Positions 1 through 8,526 of a stretch of DNA of 64,000 nt are shown piece after piece. A program made the translations under genes and the position numbers. Source of the DNA: Aedoeadaptatus coxii (GTDB lineage: Bacteria; Bacillota; Clostridia; Tissierellales; Peptoniphilaceae); assembly GCF_903819215.1 (NCBI RefSeq), contig NZ_CAIJCT010000016.1; one strand, written 5' to 3'. The notes under the pieces were generated by a model. That model ran no database searches and had not been told where the DNA came from. It saw nothing but the letters and a program-made list of their open reading frames with translations. Each line of letters opens with the position of its first letter. Within the stretch, counting starts at the first letter, position 1.

Positions 1-553
1 AGGTGGGTTCGTCGGCTAAAATCAACGTAGGTTCCACGACGAGGGCGCGAGCGATACCGATGCGTTGACGTTGACCGCCGGAAAATTCGTGGGGGAAGCG
101 ACCGAAGTGAGTTTCGGAAAGACCGCAGAGGGAGAGAGTTTCCTCCGCTCGCCTGCGAATCTCCGCCCGATCCAAATCGCCGTTTAAGTTAATCAAAGGT
201 TCCATGACGATTTCCCTCGCGCTCATTTGAGGATTTAACGAACTGTAAGGATCTTGAAAAATCATTTGAACATCTCGGCGAATAGCTTTTAGTTCCTTAC
301 CATCCGCTTTTAAGACATCCTTCCCCTTGTAGAGAATAGAGCCCCTCGCTTTTCCGTAAAGCCCTAAGATGCAACGTGCGAGCGTGGACTTTCCGCTTCC
401 GCTTTCGCCGACGATGCCGAGGGTTTCTTTTTCTCCCAATGTAAAGGACACATCGTCCACAGCGCGAAACATTTTTTGGCTTTGACCGAAGATATTCTTT
501 TTGCCGACGGGAAATTCCTGAACTAAATGGTTGACTTCAAGTAATTTATTCAC
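1..553 (-). CDS. oppF: oligopeptide/dipeptide ABC transporter ATPase OppF/DppF, partial
   Basis: Cytoplasmic ATPase subunit that, paired with OppD, powers peptide import. About 184 codons are visible, from a GTG start at 553 to the window edge, so the C-terminus is missing. The translation shows a Walker A motif (GESGSGKST), a Q-loop (FQDPYSSLNP), the ABC signature FSGGQRQRIGIARAL and the beginning of Walker B (LILADEPT), where the window cuts it. The GTG start lies inside the last codons of oppD (8-base overlap, frame shifted), which argues for translational coupling. Family assignment is firm; the exact peptide specificity cannot be read. Confidence 0.93.
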   Translation of the reverse strand, partial: MNKLLEVNHLVQEFPVGKKNIFGQSQKMFRAVDDVSFTLGEKETLGIVGESGSGKSTLARCILGLYGKARGSILYKGKDVLKADGKELKAIRRDVQMIFQDPYSSLNPQMSAREIVMEPLINLNGDLDRAEIRRRAEETLSLCGLSETHFGRFPHEFSGGQRQRIGIARALVVEPTLILADEPT

Positions 554-1523
554 AGCTTTCCCCCTCGTATAAAAAGCAGGCGACGCAATGGCCGGGATAT
601 TGCGCCCTCAGCTTCGGCACTTCTTCTCTGCATTTATCCATGCGGCTTTCGCAGCGGGAGTAGAAGGGGCAATGCCCTTCCATTTCCGACGGAGGCGGCA
701 CATTGCCCGGAATATTGTAGAGTTTTTCTCCCCGATTTTCCAAAGTGGGTCGCGCCCGTAAAAGCCCCTTGGTGTAAGGGTGCATGGGCTTGTCGAAAAT
801 CGTGCAGACGTCGGATTTTTCCATGACCCGACCGCCGTACATCACCACCACATTGTCCGCCATTTGCGCCACGACGCCGAGATCGTGGGTAATGAGCATA
901 ATGGAGGTGTTGAGATTGCGCTTTAAATCGTCCATAAGTTCCAGCACTTCTTTTTGAATGGTCACATCCAGTGCCGTTGTCGGTTCGTCGGCGATTAAAA
1001 GCTTCGGCGACGATGCCAGGGCGATGGCGATCATGACCCGTTGCCGTTGACCGCCGGAAAGTTCGTGGGGATAGCTTTTAGCTTTGTTGGCGGCGTCGTC
1101 GATTTCCACCATTTCCAACATTTCTATGGTTTTTTTCTTCGCCTCTTCTTTGGAAAGGCCCATAATGCGGCGATAGACTTCTTCGATTTGAAAGCCTACT
1201 TTAAGCGCCGGATTTAAACTGGTCATAGGTTCTTGGAAGATCATGGCCAGATCGCGACTTCTAAGTTTGCGCCGCTCCACGGGATCCATGTCGAGGATAT
1301 TTTTCCCCTGATAGAGAATTTCTCCTTCGTCGATTTTTCCCATGGGCCGCGGCAAAAGACCCATAAGGGAAAGGGCGGTGACGCTTTTGCCGCTGCCGCT
1401 TTCGCCGACGACAGCAAGGGTGGAGCCTTCGGGAATGGAAAAGCTCACGCCGTTTACAGCGTGGACTACACCCTTATCCGTATAAAAGGAAGTATGGAGA
1501 TTTTTAAATTCGATTAAATTCAC
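546..1523 (-). CDS. oppD: oligopeptide/dipeptide ABC transporter ATPase OppD/DppD
   Basis: First of the two ATPases of the peptide importer, 325 residues, normal length for the family. It starts with GTG at 1523, preceded by AAAGGGGG, a ribosome site that overlaps the stop of the permease gene upstream. Walker A GESGSGKS is at about 40-47, the signature LSGGQRQRVMIAIAL near 155, Walker B LLIADEPTTALD follows, and the H-loop is in LITHD. The C-terminal oligopeptide-transporter extension carries a cysteine set (CPFYSRC, then C six residues on, and HCVAC near the end) of the kind that holds an iron-sulfur cluster in some DppD proteins; that function here is inference. Third-to-last gene of oppA-B-C-D-F. 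Confidence 0.95.
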   Translation of the reverse strand: MNLIEFKNLHTSFYTDKGVVHAVNGVSFSIPEGSTLAVVGESGSGKSVTALSLMGLLPRPMGKIDEGEILYQGKNILDMDPVERRKLRSRDLAMIFQEPMTSLNPALKVGFQIEEVYRRIMGLSKEEAKKKTIEMLEMVEIDDAANKAKSYPHELSGGQRQRVMIAIALASSPKLLIADEPTTALDVTIQKEVLELMDDLKRNLNTSIMLITHDLGVVAQMADNVVVMYGGRVMEKSDVCTIFDKPMHPYTKGLLRARPTLENRGEKLYNIPGNVPPPSEMEGHCPFYSRCESRMDKCREEVPKLRAQYPGHCVACFLYEGESCE

Positions 1524-1525
1524 AG

Positions 1526-2377
1526 CTACCCCCTTTGTTTAACATCCAGCGTATCGCTGAGTCCGTCGCCGAAAAGATTCAGCGAAAAGATCGTAAGGGC
1601 GATGGCGAGGCCGGGGAAAATGGTCATGTGGGGATAATCCCGAATATAACTTCTCCCTTGAGAAAGCATGCCGCCCCATTCCGGTGTCGGCGGTTGCACG
1701 CCGAGACCGATAAAGCTCAAGCTCGCCGCCTGCAAAATCGCCGTACCCACGCCCAAGGTGGCCTGTACGATAATCGGCCCCGTGCAGTTGGGCAGAATAT
1801 GGCGAAAGATCAGGCGAAAATTACTCGCCCCGCCAATCTTTGCCGCCTCCACATATTCCTGCTCTTTTACGGAAAGCACGCTGGCCCTTACGATGCGGGC
1901 GTAATTTGTAATGCTCGAAAGGGACACAGCGAGGATTAAATTGCGAATCCCCGTGCCCAAGACGGCGGAAATAGCGATGGCTAAAATTAACGACGGTATG
2001 GAGAGAATAATATCCACAAGACGCATCATGAGATTATCTACCGCTCCGCCGAAAAATCCGGCGACGGCGCCGATGATCGTGCCGATAATAACGGAGATAA
2101 TCGTGGCGACAAGGCCGATAAAAAGCGAGATCCGCGCGCCGTAGACCACATTTGAAAAGATATCCCGCCCGAAATTATCCGTGCCGAAGAAATGCGCAGT
2201 CGACGGCGATTGGAAACGCGCTGCCAAATCTTGCGCTTCCGGCGCCTGAGTGGCGATCAAAGGCGCAAAGACGGCGACGATCACCATGGCGAGAATGATG
2301 ATGAAGCCCGCAACGGCCATTTTGTTTTTGTAAAAAATATGCAGGAGGTCTTTGATTCGCGATTGTTTCTGTTCCAT
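1526..2377 (-). CDS. oppC: peptide ABC transporter permease OppC/DppC
   Basis: Inner-membrane permease subunit, 283 residues. A first membrane helix at about 19-40 (KMAVAGFIIILAMVIVAVF) is followed by the OppC-type N-terminal segment and a BPD_transp_1 domain with five further helices. The cytoplasmic EAA loop, which docks on the ATPases, reads EYVEAAKIGGASNFRLIFRH near 170-190. ATG at 2377 has an AAGGAGGG ribosome site six bases upstream. Only two bases separate its stop from the oppD start. Together with OppB it forms the translocation path. Confidence 0.95.
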   Translation of the reverse strand: MEQKQSRIKDLLHIFYKNKMAVAGFIIILAMVIVAVFAPLIATQAPEAQDLAARFQSPSTAHFFGTDNFGRDIFSNVVYGARISLFIGLVATIISVIIGTIIGAVAGFFGGAVDNLMMRLVDIILSIPSLILAIAISAVLGTGIRNLILAVSLSSITNYARIVRASVLSVKEQEYVEAAKIGGASNFRLIFRHILPNCTGPIIVQATLGVGTAILQAASLSFIGLGVQPPTPEWGGMLSQGRSYIRDYPHMTIFPGLAIALTIFSLNLFGDGLSDTLDVKQRG

Positions 2378-2386
2378 AAGCCCTCC

Positions 2387-3313
2387 TTATTCGTATTGAC
2401 TTCGAACCCGGGGATCCAAGAAGCCGTAGAGAATGTCGACGATGAGATTTAAAATGCAGTAAGAAAGTGAAATCAAGAGCACGGCACCGAGGATCATAGG
2501 GTAATCTCTCGCCGTAATGCTTTGTACCATGTGCCGCCCGATGCCGGGAATGGAAAAGATGGTTTCCGTGAGCACACTGCCGCCGATGAGAGAACCGGTT
2601 AAAAGGCCGGCGCTGGTTAAGACGGGGATCATGGCGTTTTTAAGGGCGTGGACGAAAATAACGTAGCGTTCCCTAAAGCCTTTGGACCGTGCCGTGCGGA
2701 TGTAATCTTTGTTTAAAACATCGAGCATAGAGGATCTGGTTTGACGCATGATCACCGCCATGGATTGAAAACCTAATGCAAATCCCGGGAGAATCAAATG
2801 CTTAAAGGATCTAAGGCCCGATGAAGGCAACCAGCCAAGCTTCACGGAAAAGAGCAAAATAAACAAAAGCCCCGACCAGAATATAGGCATGGAAAGGCCG
2901 ATCATGCCGAAAAACATGGAAATTTTGTCGATCCAAGTGTACTTAAAGACGGCGCTTAAAATGCCGAAGAGGATGCCGAAGATGACGGCCACCGCCAGGG
3001 AAAATAAAGTGAGTTTTACCGTGGCGGGGAAATATTCCTTCAACGTATCCCCTACATCGGCGCCGGAAAGGTAACTCTTCCCCAAATCGCCGTGAAGGGC
3101 GCCTTTCATATAGCGTCCGTATTGAACGAGAAAGGGATCGTTGAGGCCCAGCTCTTCCCGGTAGGCCTCGATGGCCTCCGGCGGTGCGTGTTGCCCGAGT
3201 TTTGCTATGGCGGCGTCTCCCGGTGTTAAGTAGAGAAGCCCAAAAATAATGAGGCTCACGCCGAGCATGGTGGGTACCATAAATAACAGACGCCTTACAA
3301 TATATTTAATCAT
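2387..3313 (-). CDS. oppB: peptide ABC transporter permease OppB/DppB
   Basis: Inner-membrane permease of the peptide importer, 308 residues from the ATG at 3313 (MIKYIVRRLLFMVP). An upstream in-frame ATG at 3337 would add eight residues, but the AGAGGG ribosome site sits correctly for 3313. The N-terminus has the family hallmark LTPGDAA after the first helix, and the EAA loop DYIRTARSKGFRERYVIFVH is near 200-220. The gene lies downstream of a hairpin that separates it from oppA, so permease transcripts probably arise by read-through of that terminator. Confidence 0.94.
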   Translation of the reverse strand: MIKYIVRRLLFMVPTMLGVSLIIFGLLYLTPGDAAIAKLGQHAPPEAIEAYREELGLNDPFLVQYGRYMKGALHGDLGKSYLSGADVGDTLKEYFPATVKLTLFSLAVAVIFGILFGILSAVFKYTWIDKISMFFGMIGLSMPIFWSGLLFILLFSVKLGWLPSSGLRSFKHLILPGFALGFQSMAVIMRQTRSSMLDVLNKDYIRTARSKGFRERYVIFVHALKNAMIPVLTSAGLLTGSLIGGSVLTETIFSIPGIGRHMVQSITARDYPMILGAVLLISLSYCILNLIVDILYGFLDPRVRSQYE

Positions 3314-3339
3314 GTTTCCCTCTTTCCTGTGAAACATGT

Positions 3340-3369
3340 AATAAAGACTCCCGAAAAGGAGTCTTTATT
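3340..3369 (-). terminator. intrinsic terminator between oppA and oppB
   Basis: Perfect 12-bp stem (AATAAAGACTCC at 3340-3351 pairing with 3358-3369) around a six-base loop, ending in a U-rich arm in the minus-strand transcript. It falls just after the oppA stop and before oppB, so it likely lets the binding protein be made in excess over the membrane subunits. Confidence 0.75.
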
Positions 3370-3376
3370 GCGGTGT

Positions 3377-4900
3377 TTATTCCAACGTAATGTGATAAAA
3401 CTCGTTGCTTCCCGAGGGATCGGGATCGAAATTTTTAATATTCTTTTGCGCGCCGATGATTTGTTCGCCGTAAAGGGCGAATACCACGGGGTGCTCTTTA
3501 ATGACGAGCTCTTGCGCTTCTTTATAAATGGTAGCACGATCCTTTTCCGGTGCACGTAAACCTCTTTCGATCAAAGCGTCCAGTGCCGGATTGCCGTAGA
3601 ACATAAAGTTCGGACCCGTTCCCTTTTTATCGGAATGATAGGTAGCGTAGAGAGGATAGTGCGCATCCACGACAGAAGGCGACCAGCTCATTAAGAACAT
3701 ATCGTGATCGTGATCCGGGCGAGCTAAAGTGGACATATAGGTATTCCATTCCATGGAATTAATTTCTACATTCAGTCCCACATCTTTCAGTTGCGATTGA
3801 ATAATCGTCGCCATGTCGACTCGGGATTGTTGATCGTGGCAATAAAGCTTGATCGTCTCCCCTTCTTTTACGCCGGCCTCTTTTAAAAGCGCCTTGGCTT
3901 TTTCAACATCCCGCTTCACCGGTTGAATGGAATCGGAAATAGAGTAGGGAATATTCGGGTTGACGGGGCCTGTGGCAACTTTGCCGTGTCCCATGTAAAC
4001 TGCGTCGATAATGGCTTGCATATCCAATGCATAGGTCATGGCTTCGCGAACCTTGGGATTTTGGAAAATACCCTTGTCTACCGTAAGGCCCATAAAGTGA
4101 ACGGAATTGTCCAACTTGGTGTAAAGGGTTAAGTCGCCGTTTTCTTCCACTTTCGACGCATCGTTCGGAGCGATTTCCATGGCGATGTCCGCTTGGCCGC
4201 TGTCCAATTCGATGAGACGGTTGGAGTCTTCCGGAATAATGCGGAAAATCATTTTGCTGAAAGCGGGCTTTTCACCCCAGTAATTTTCGTTGTAGCTAAG
4301 GGTCGTGTTGTCGAGCTTCTTCCAGTCATCCAGCTTGAAGGGACCGGTGCCCACAGGTTTTGTTCCCAAGCTTTCGGGATCAGCTTCCGTAGTAGTTTTA
4401 TCTACGATAGAAGCTGCCGGGTGAGCCAATGCCGCTTTAAAGGTGGCGTCGGGGGCGGTGAGTTTAAATTTCAACACGTGGGGATCCGAGGTATCGTAAC
4501 TTTTCGGATCGATTTGCTTGAAAATATAACCGTAAGCGTCGGACTGAGCGGCGCGGTTTAACGTATAGGCCACATCTTCCGAGGTCATGTCTTCGCCGTT
4601 GGAGAATTTGACGCCGTCGCGAAGTTTAATGACATAGCTTACATCGTCAGGTTGTTCAATGGATTCCGCCAGGCGGTTTTCCATGGTGCCGTCGGGTTTT
4701 CTTACGACGAGGGTGTCGTAGATTTGCTTGATGATGTTTTCTGCGTAAATGCTGTTTTGAATAATCGGGTCCATCGACTCCGCATCGGATGCCTGAGCGA
4801 TGACGAGGCTGTCTTTGTCGCCGCCTTTAGAAGCGGAGCCGCCACACGCCGTCAACATAAGCGCCATGGCGATAAACATTGCCATTAAACGTTTCTTCAT
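3377..4900 (-). CDS. oppA: peptide-binding lipoprotein OppA/DppA (SBP_bac_5)
   Basis: Extracellular solute-binding lipoprotein that captures peptides for OppBCDF. From the ATG at 4900 the product is 507 residues; an upstream ATG at 4930 exists, but GAAGGGATACCC before 4900 is a good ribosome site and gives a clean signal peptide. The signal peptide MKKRLMAMFIAMALMLTAC ends in a lipobox with the lipidated cysteine at 19. The mature part has the family-5 features ESMDPI, the 'LRDGVKFSNGEDMTSEDVAY' strand and the YNENYWG segment. First gene of the operon. The ligand (di-, oligopeptide or nickel) cannot be told from sequence. Confidence 0.92.
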   Translation of the reverse strand: MKKRLMAMFIAMALMLTACGGSASKGGDKDSLVIAQASDAESMDPIIQNSIYAENIIKQIYDTLVVRKPDGTMENRLAESIEQPDDVSYVIKLRDGVKFSNGEDMTSEDVAYTLNRAAQSDAYGYIFKQIDPKSYDTSDPHVLKFKLTAPDATFKAALAHPAASIVDKTTTEADPESLGTKPVGTGPFKLDDWKKLDNTTLSYNENYWGEKPAFSKMIFRIIPEDSNRLIELDSGQADIAMEIAPNDASKVEENGDLTLYTKLDNSVHFMGLTVDKGIFQNPKVREAMTYALDMQAIIDAVYMGHGKVATGPVNPNIPYSISDSIQPVKRDVEKAKALLKEAGVKEGETIKLYCHDQQSRVDMATIIQSQLKDVGLNVEINSMEWNTYMSTLARPDHDHDMFLMSWSPSVVDAHYPLYATYHSDKKGTGPNFMFYGNPALDALIERGLRAPEKDRATIYKEAQELVIKEHPVVFALYGEQIIGAQKNIKNFDPDPSGSNEFYHITLE

Positions 4901-4982
4901 GGGTATCCCTTCACTTTCTGTTTGGTTCAATAAGTTTGAATAGCCTTCTTTTTATACCCTTTAGAAGCTTAAAAGAATCAGA

Positions 4983-6254
4983 TTATACGTCCTCTTCTTC
5001 CCGCTCGATGCGATAAACATTGGCGCCCAGCCCGCGGAATTTTTCCTCGATATCTTCATACCCTCTGTCGATATGGTAAATGTCGCGAATGACGGTTTTG
5101 CCGTCGGCGACGAGACCGACGAGGATCAGTGCCGCACCGGCACGTAAGTCGCTTGCTTTTACGGCTGTTCCCGTTAAATGTTTCGGGCCGACTACGACGG
5201 CGCTTCGACCGTCGATTTTTATATCGGCACCCATTTTCTTAAATTCGTCCACGTGCATAAAGCGATTTTCAAAGACCGTTTCGATGGTCACATTGCTGCC
5301 TTCGCATTGGGTCATGTAGGCCATAAATTGCGCCTGCATATCCGTGGGGAATCCGGGATAGGGAAGGGTCTTAATGTCGAAAGTTTTGGGAATTGGCGCC
5401 GCCTTTACGCGGATATTTTCCCCTTCTTCGATAATCTCACAGCCCGATTCTTTTAGTTTGGCAATCACGGGCTTAATGTGATTGGTAATGACATTTTCTA
5501 CGAGGACGTCGCCACCTGTAATGGCCGCCGCCACCATAAAAGTACCCGCCTCGATGCGGTCGGGAATAATGGCGTGGCGCGCGCCCCCTAATTTTTCGAC
5601 GCCGTCGATACGAATCGTCGACGTGCCGGCACCGGTTACTTTTGCGCCGAGCTTTCTTAAAAAGTTCGAGAGATCAACGATTTCCGGTTCTTTTGCCGCA
5701 TTTTCGATGACCGTTTCCCCTTCGGCTAAAACGGCGGCCATCATGATGTTTTCCGTGGCGCCGACAGAGGGGAAATCCAAGTAAATTTTGTCGCCTTTTA
5801 AGCGATCGCAAGAAGCGGTAATATTTCCGATATCTTCTTGAATATGGGCGCCTAATGCGCGGAAACCCTTTAGGTGATAGTCGATGGGCCTCGCGCCAAT
5901 GGAACATCCGCCGGGAAGAGAGTTTTCCGTCTTTCCAAGGCGCGCCAAAAGCGGCCCCATCACGAGGAATGAGGCCCGCATTTTGCTCATAAGTTCAAAG
6001 GGCGTGCGGTATTCGTGTAAACCTGCGGAATTAATTTTAAGCTTTCCCTTGCCCAGTTTTTCCACGGTGGAACCTAAAGACTCCAAAAGATCGCACATAA
6101 TATGTACGTCTTGCAATTCCGGTACTTCTTCTAAATAAATATCTTCCGTGCCTAAAAGACAAGCTGCTAAAATAGGCAGCGCCGCGTTTTTAGCGCCGCT
6201 AATGCGCACGCGACCTTTTAACGCGGGACTTTTTTCCACGACTATTCTTTCCAA
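4983..6254 (-). CDS. murA: UDP-N-acetylglucosamine 1-carboxyvinyltransferase MurA
   Basis: Catalyses the first committed step of peptidoglycan synthesis, transfer of enolpyruvate from PEP to UDP-GlcNAc in the cytoplasm. 423 residues, the usual length. The substrate-binding Lys-Asn pair is at 22-23 (SGAKNAALP) and the catalytic, fosfomycin-reactive cysteine is C117 in PGGCSIGARP. The start is an unusual TTG at 6254 with AGGGGAGA as ribosome site; no better ATG lies upstream. The gene is apart from the glycolytic run, separated by a terminator at 6317-6358, and a hyphenated palindrome sits just upstream (6289-6307). Confidence 0.96.
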   Translation of the reverse strand: MERIVVEKSPALKGRVRISGAKNAALPILAACLLGTEDIYLEEVPELQDVHIMCDLLESLGSTVEKLGKGKLKINSAGLHEYRTPFELMSKMRASFLVMGPLLARLGKTENSLPGGCSIGARPIDYHLKGFRALGAHIQEDIGNITASCDRLKGDKIYLDFPSVGATENIMMAAVLAEGETVIENAAKEPEIVDLSNFLRKLGAKVTGAGTSTIRIDGVEKLGGARHAIIPDRIEAGTFMVAAAITGGDVLVENVITNHIKPVIAKLKESGCEIIEEGENIRVKAAPIPKTFDIKTLPYPGFPTDMQAQFMAYMTQCEGSNVTIETVFENRFMHVDEFKKMGADIKIDGRSAVVVGPKHLTGTAVKASDLRAGAALILVGLVADGKTVIRDIYHIDRGYEDIEEKFRGLGANVYRIEREEEDV

Positions 6255-6288
6255 TACGATCTCCCCTTACCAAAACGATTTATATTTT

Positions 6289-6307
6289 CATAACCGAATA
6301 GGTTATG
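6289..6307. promoter_or_regulatory. palindrome upstream of murA
   Basis: Perfect 7-5-7 inverted repeat, CATAACC-gaata-GGTTATG, 35 bases upstream of the murA TTG and downstream of the preceding terminator. Its size and place suit a repressor operator or a short leader hairpin. No regulator can be named. Confidence 0.4.
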
Positions 6308-6316
6308 TCTTTAAAC

Positions 6317-6358
6317 AAAATAAGAACGCTCGGAGTGCATACTCTAAGCGTTCTTATT
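6317..6358 (-). terminator. terminator after gloA-like gene
   Basis: A 12-bp stem (AATAAGAACGCT at 6319-6330 with 6347-6358) carrying an inner extension GGAGT/ACTCT, followed in the minus-strand RNA by UUUUGUUU. It closes the gap-to-gloA transcription unit ahead of murA. Confidence 0.8.
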
Positions 6359-6412
6359 GTATCATATTTAACCTGTATTGTCGGTGATTCCCCGTATTTT
6401 CCTAAGATAAAA

Positions 6413-6787
6413 TCATTTGCTGCGAATCACTTCGGTTTTGTAACCGTCGGGATCGGTGACGAAGAAATAGCGCGGCGGATCGCCGGGAAGACCTTTTAAT
6501 TCCGTAACGTCGAATCCCGCTTTTTTCATCCGTTCGTGTTCTGCTTCGAGATCCTCCGCATAGACGGCGACGTGGCCGTAGCCGTTTCCGATATCATAGG
6601 CTTCGTGGCCGATGTTATAGGTAAGCTCCAGCTCCGTTTCGTCCCCTTCCAATGCGAGGTAAACTAATTTAAAGCCGTCTTTCGTGTGATCTTTTTCGCG
6701 GGTCACTTGATAACCTAATGCTTCTTCGTAAAAACGAATAGACGCTTCCAGATCTTTTACGCGAATGCAAGTGTGTGCGTATTTCAC
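6413..6787 (-). CDS. gloA: glyoxalase I / lactoylglutathione lyase-type VOC protein
   Basis: 124 residues, a single vicinal-oxygen-chelate module pair as in short bacterial (Ni-type) glyoxalase I. The four metal ligands can be placed: H5 (KYAHTCIRV), E54 (TELELTY), H72 (GYGHVAVY) and E119 (YKTEVI). The enzyme isomerises the hemithioacetal of methylglyoxal with a low-molecular-weight thiol; the thiol used here is unknown. Its ATG overlaps the stop of the sixA-like gene by four bases, and it is the last gene of the glycolytic run, which fits removal of methylglyoxal formed from triose phosphates. Another VOC activity cannot be excluded. Confidence 0.82.
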   Translation of the reverse strand: MKYAHTCIRVKDLEASIRFYEEALGYQVTREKDHTKDGFKLVYLALEGDETELELTYNIGHEAYDIGNGYGHVAVYAEDLEAEHERMKKAGFDVTELKGLPGDPPRYFFVTDPDGYKTEVIRSK

Positions 6788-7227
6788 GCTCTCACCCTTT
6801 CTATTTTATCTACATAGATGCCCTTGTCTAAAATGGGATCGTATTCGATGCGGTGAAGGCTCGCTTTTTTAACCGCCACAATTTGGCCGGTGATTTCTTC
6901 AATGGTGTAGCCTAAAGAGGGCTGATGGGCGATAAATAAAATCGGCTCATCGGTAATATAGGCCTTCATATTCCGCCAGCGCGTGGCGTCTTTATAGCTC
7001 ACGATTTTAACGTCGTGAACACCCAGCTTTTTGGCAACAACTTCCGCCGTTTCCACGGCCCGTTTATATTCCGAAACGATGATTTTTTGTGGCAGGGGCC
7101 ATTCTCTTCTTAAAAAAGCATCGGCCGTGTCTTCCGCCTGAAAGATCCCTTCTTGTGTAAGGGCTCTTTCCTCGTCTCGATCGGCGAAGCTTTCCGCATC
7201 GCCGTGTCGCATAAGATATAAAATCAT
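6784..7227 (-). CDS. SixA-like histidine phosphatase
   Basis: 147 residues of the histidine phosphatase superfamily, short SixA branch. The phosphohistidine motif LMRHGDAE is at 5-12 with R7 and H8, and a second conserved histidine occurs in LFIAHQPSLG. SixA proteins dephosphorylate phosphohistidine on signalling or PTS proteins, but the substrate in this organism is not known. It lies nine bases after eno and overlaps gloA by four bases, so it is cotranscribed with glycolysis genes. A role in a sugar-phosphate reaction is possible too. Confidence 0.75.
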   Translation of the reverse strand: MILYLMRHGDAESFADRDEERALTQEGIFQAEDTADAFLRREWPLPQKIIVSEYKRAVETAEVVAKKLGVHDVKIVSYKDATRWRNMKAYITDEPILFIAHQPSLGYTIEEITGQIVAVKKASLHRIEYDPILDKGIYVDKIERVRA

Positions 7228-7236
7228 ATTTGCCTC

Positions 7237-8517
7237 TTATTTTCTAAATACATTCATTCCTTCATAACGTGCCAATTCGCCCAGTTCATCTTCAATTCTC
7301 AGTAATTGATTGTACTTGGCGACGCGATCGGTTCTCGCCGGCGCGCCGGTTTTAATTTGGCCGGCATTTAACGCCACGGCGAGGTCGGCGATAGTGGCAT
7401 CTTCCGTTTCGCCGCTTCTATGACTGATGACGGCGGTCATGGACGCGCGATGTGCCATTTGTACGGAGTCGATGGTTTCCGACAAGCTGCCGATTTGGTT
7501 CAGTTTGACGAGAATAGAATTGGCAACCCCTTCTTCAATGCCCCGTGCGAGACGTTTTACATTGGTTACGAATAAATCGTCGCCGACCAATTGAATTTTG
7601 TCGCCGAGTTTTTCCGTAAGAAGTTTCCAGCCTTCCCAATCGTCTTCGTCCAAGCCGTCTTCGATGCTCATAACGGGATAGCGGGAAGTAATCTCTTCAT
7701 ACCACGCCACCATATCCGCCGCGGTTTTTTCCTTGCCTTCTCCTGCGAGGACGTAGACTTTTTTGTCGGTGTCGTACATTTCAGAAGCCGCCACATCCAG
7801 TGCAAAGACGATGTCTTTTCCCGGCGTTAAGCCTGCGGATTTTACCGCTTCCACAATAAGATCCAAGGCTTCCACATTGCTGTCTAAGTTCGGAGCGAAG
7901 CCGCCTTCGTCGCCGACGCCTGTGGAGAGTCCCTTTTCTTTAATGACCTTTTTCAGATGGTGGTAAACTTCCGCGCCCATGCGAAGGCCTTCTTTAAAGC
8001 TTGTGGCACCGACGGGCATAATCATAAATTCTTGAATGTCCACATTGTTATCGGCGTGTTCCCCGCCGTTTAAAATATTCATCATGGGGACGGGAAGGGT
8101 GCGCGCACCGACGCCGCCGATGTATTGATAAAGGGGAAGACCCAACTCGTCGGCAGCCGCTTTTGCTACGGCTAAGGACACGCCTAAAATCGCATTGGCA
8201 CCGAGTTTGCTCTTGTTGTCCGTGCCGTCTAAGGCGAGGAGCGCTTCGTCGATTCCCAATTGATCCAATACGTCGTAATCTAAAAGATCGTGGGCGATCA
8301 CTTCGTTTACATTGGCTACGGCATTTTCCACGCCCTTGCCCATGTAGCGATCGTCGCCGTCGCGAAGTTCTACCGCTTCATATTCGCCGGTGCTGGCGCC
8401 GGAGGGAACGATGGCGCGGCCGAATCCGCCGCCTTGTGTGTAAACTTCAACTTCCACCGTGGGATTTCCTCGGCTATCCAGTACTTCACGTCCGTAAATT
8501 TCAATAATGCTGCTCAT
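7237..8517 (-). CDS. eno: enolase
   Basis: Converts 2-phosphoglycerate to phosphoenolpyruvate in glycolysis. 426 residues from an ATG at 8517. The N-terminal domain has GREVLDSRGNPTVEVEV and GASTGEYEAVELRDGD; the barrel carries GDEGGFAPNL, the metal ligands in ALDVAASEMY and SIEDGLDEDDWEGW, and the catalytic lysine region LVKLNQIGS followed by SHRSGETEDATIADLAV. It follows gpmI by nine bases. No deviations from the family are visible. Confidence 0.98.
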   Translation of the reverse strand: MSSIIEIYGREVLDSRGNPTVEVEVYTQGGGFGRAIVPSGASTGEYEAVELRDGDDRYMGKGVENAVANVNEVIAHDLLDYDVLDQLGIDEALLALDGTDNKSKLGANAILGVSLAVAKAAADELGLPLYQYIGGVGARTLPVPMMNILNGGEHADNNVDIQEFMIMPVGATSFKEGLRMGAEVYHHLKKVIKEKGLSTGVGDEGGFAPNLDSNVEALDLIVEAVKSAGLTPGKDIVFALDVAASEMYDTDKKVYVLAGEGKEKTAADMVAWYEEITSRYPVMSIEDGLDEDDWEGWKLLTEKLGDKIQLVGDDLFVTNVKRLARGIEEGVANSILVKLNQIGSLSETIDSVQMAHRASMTAVISHRSGETEDATIADLAVALNAGQIKTGAPARTDRVAKYNQLLRIEDELGELARYEGMNVFRK

Positions 8518-8526
8518 GTCGTCTCC

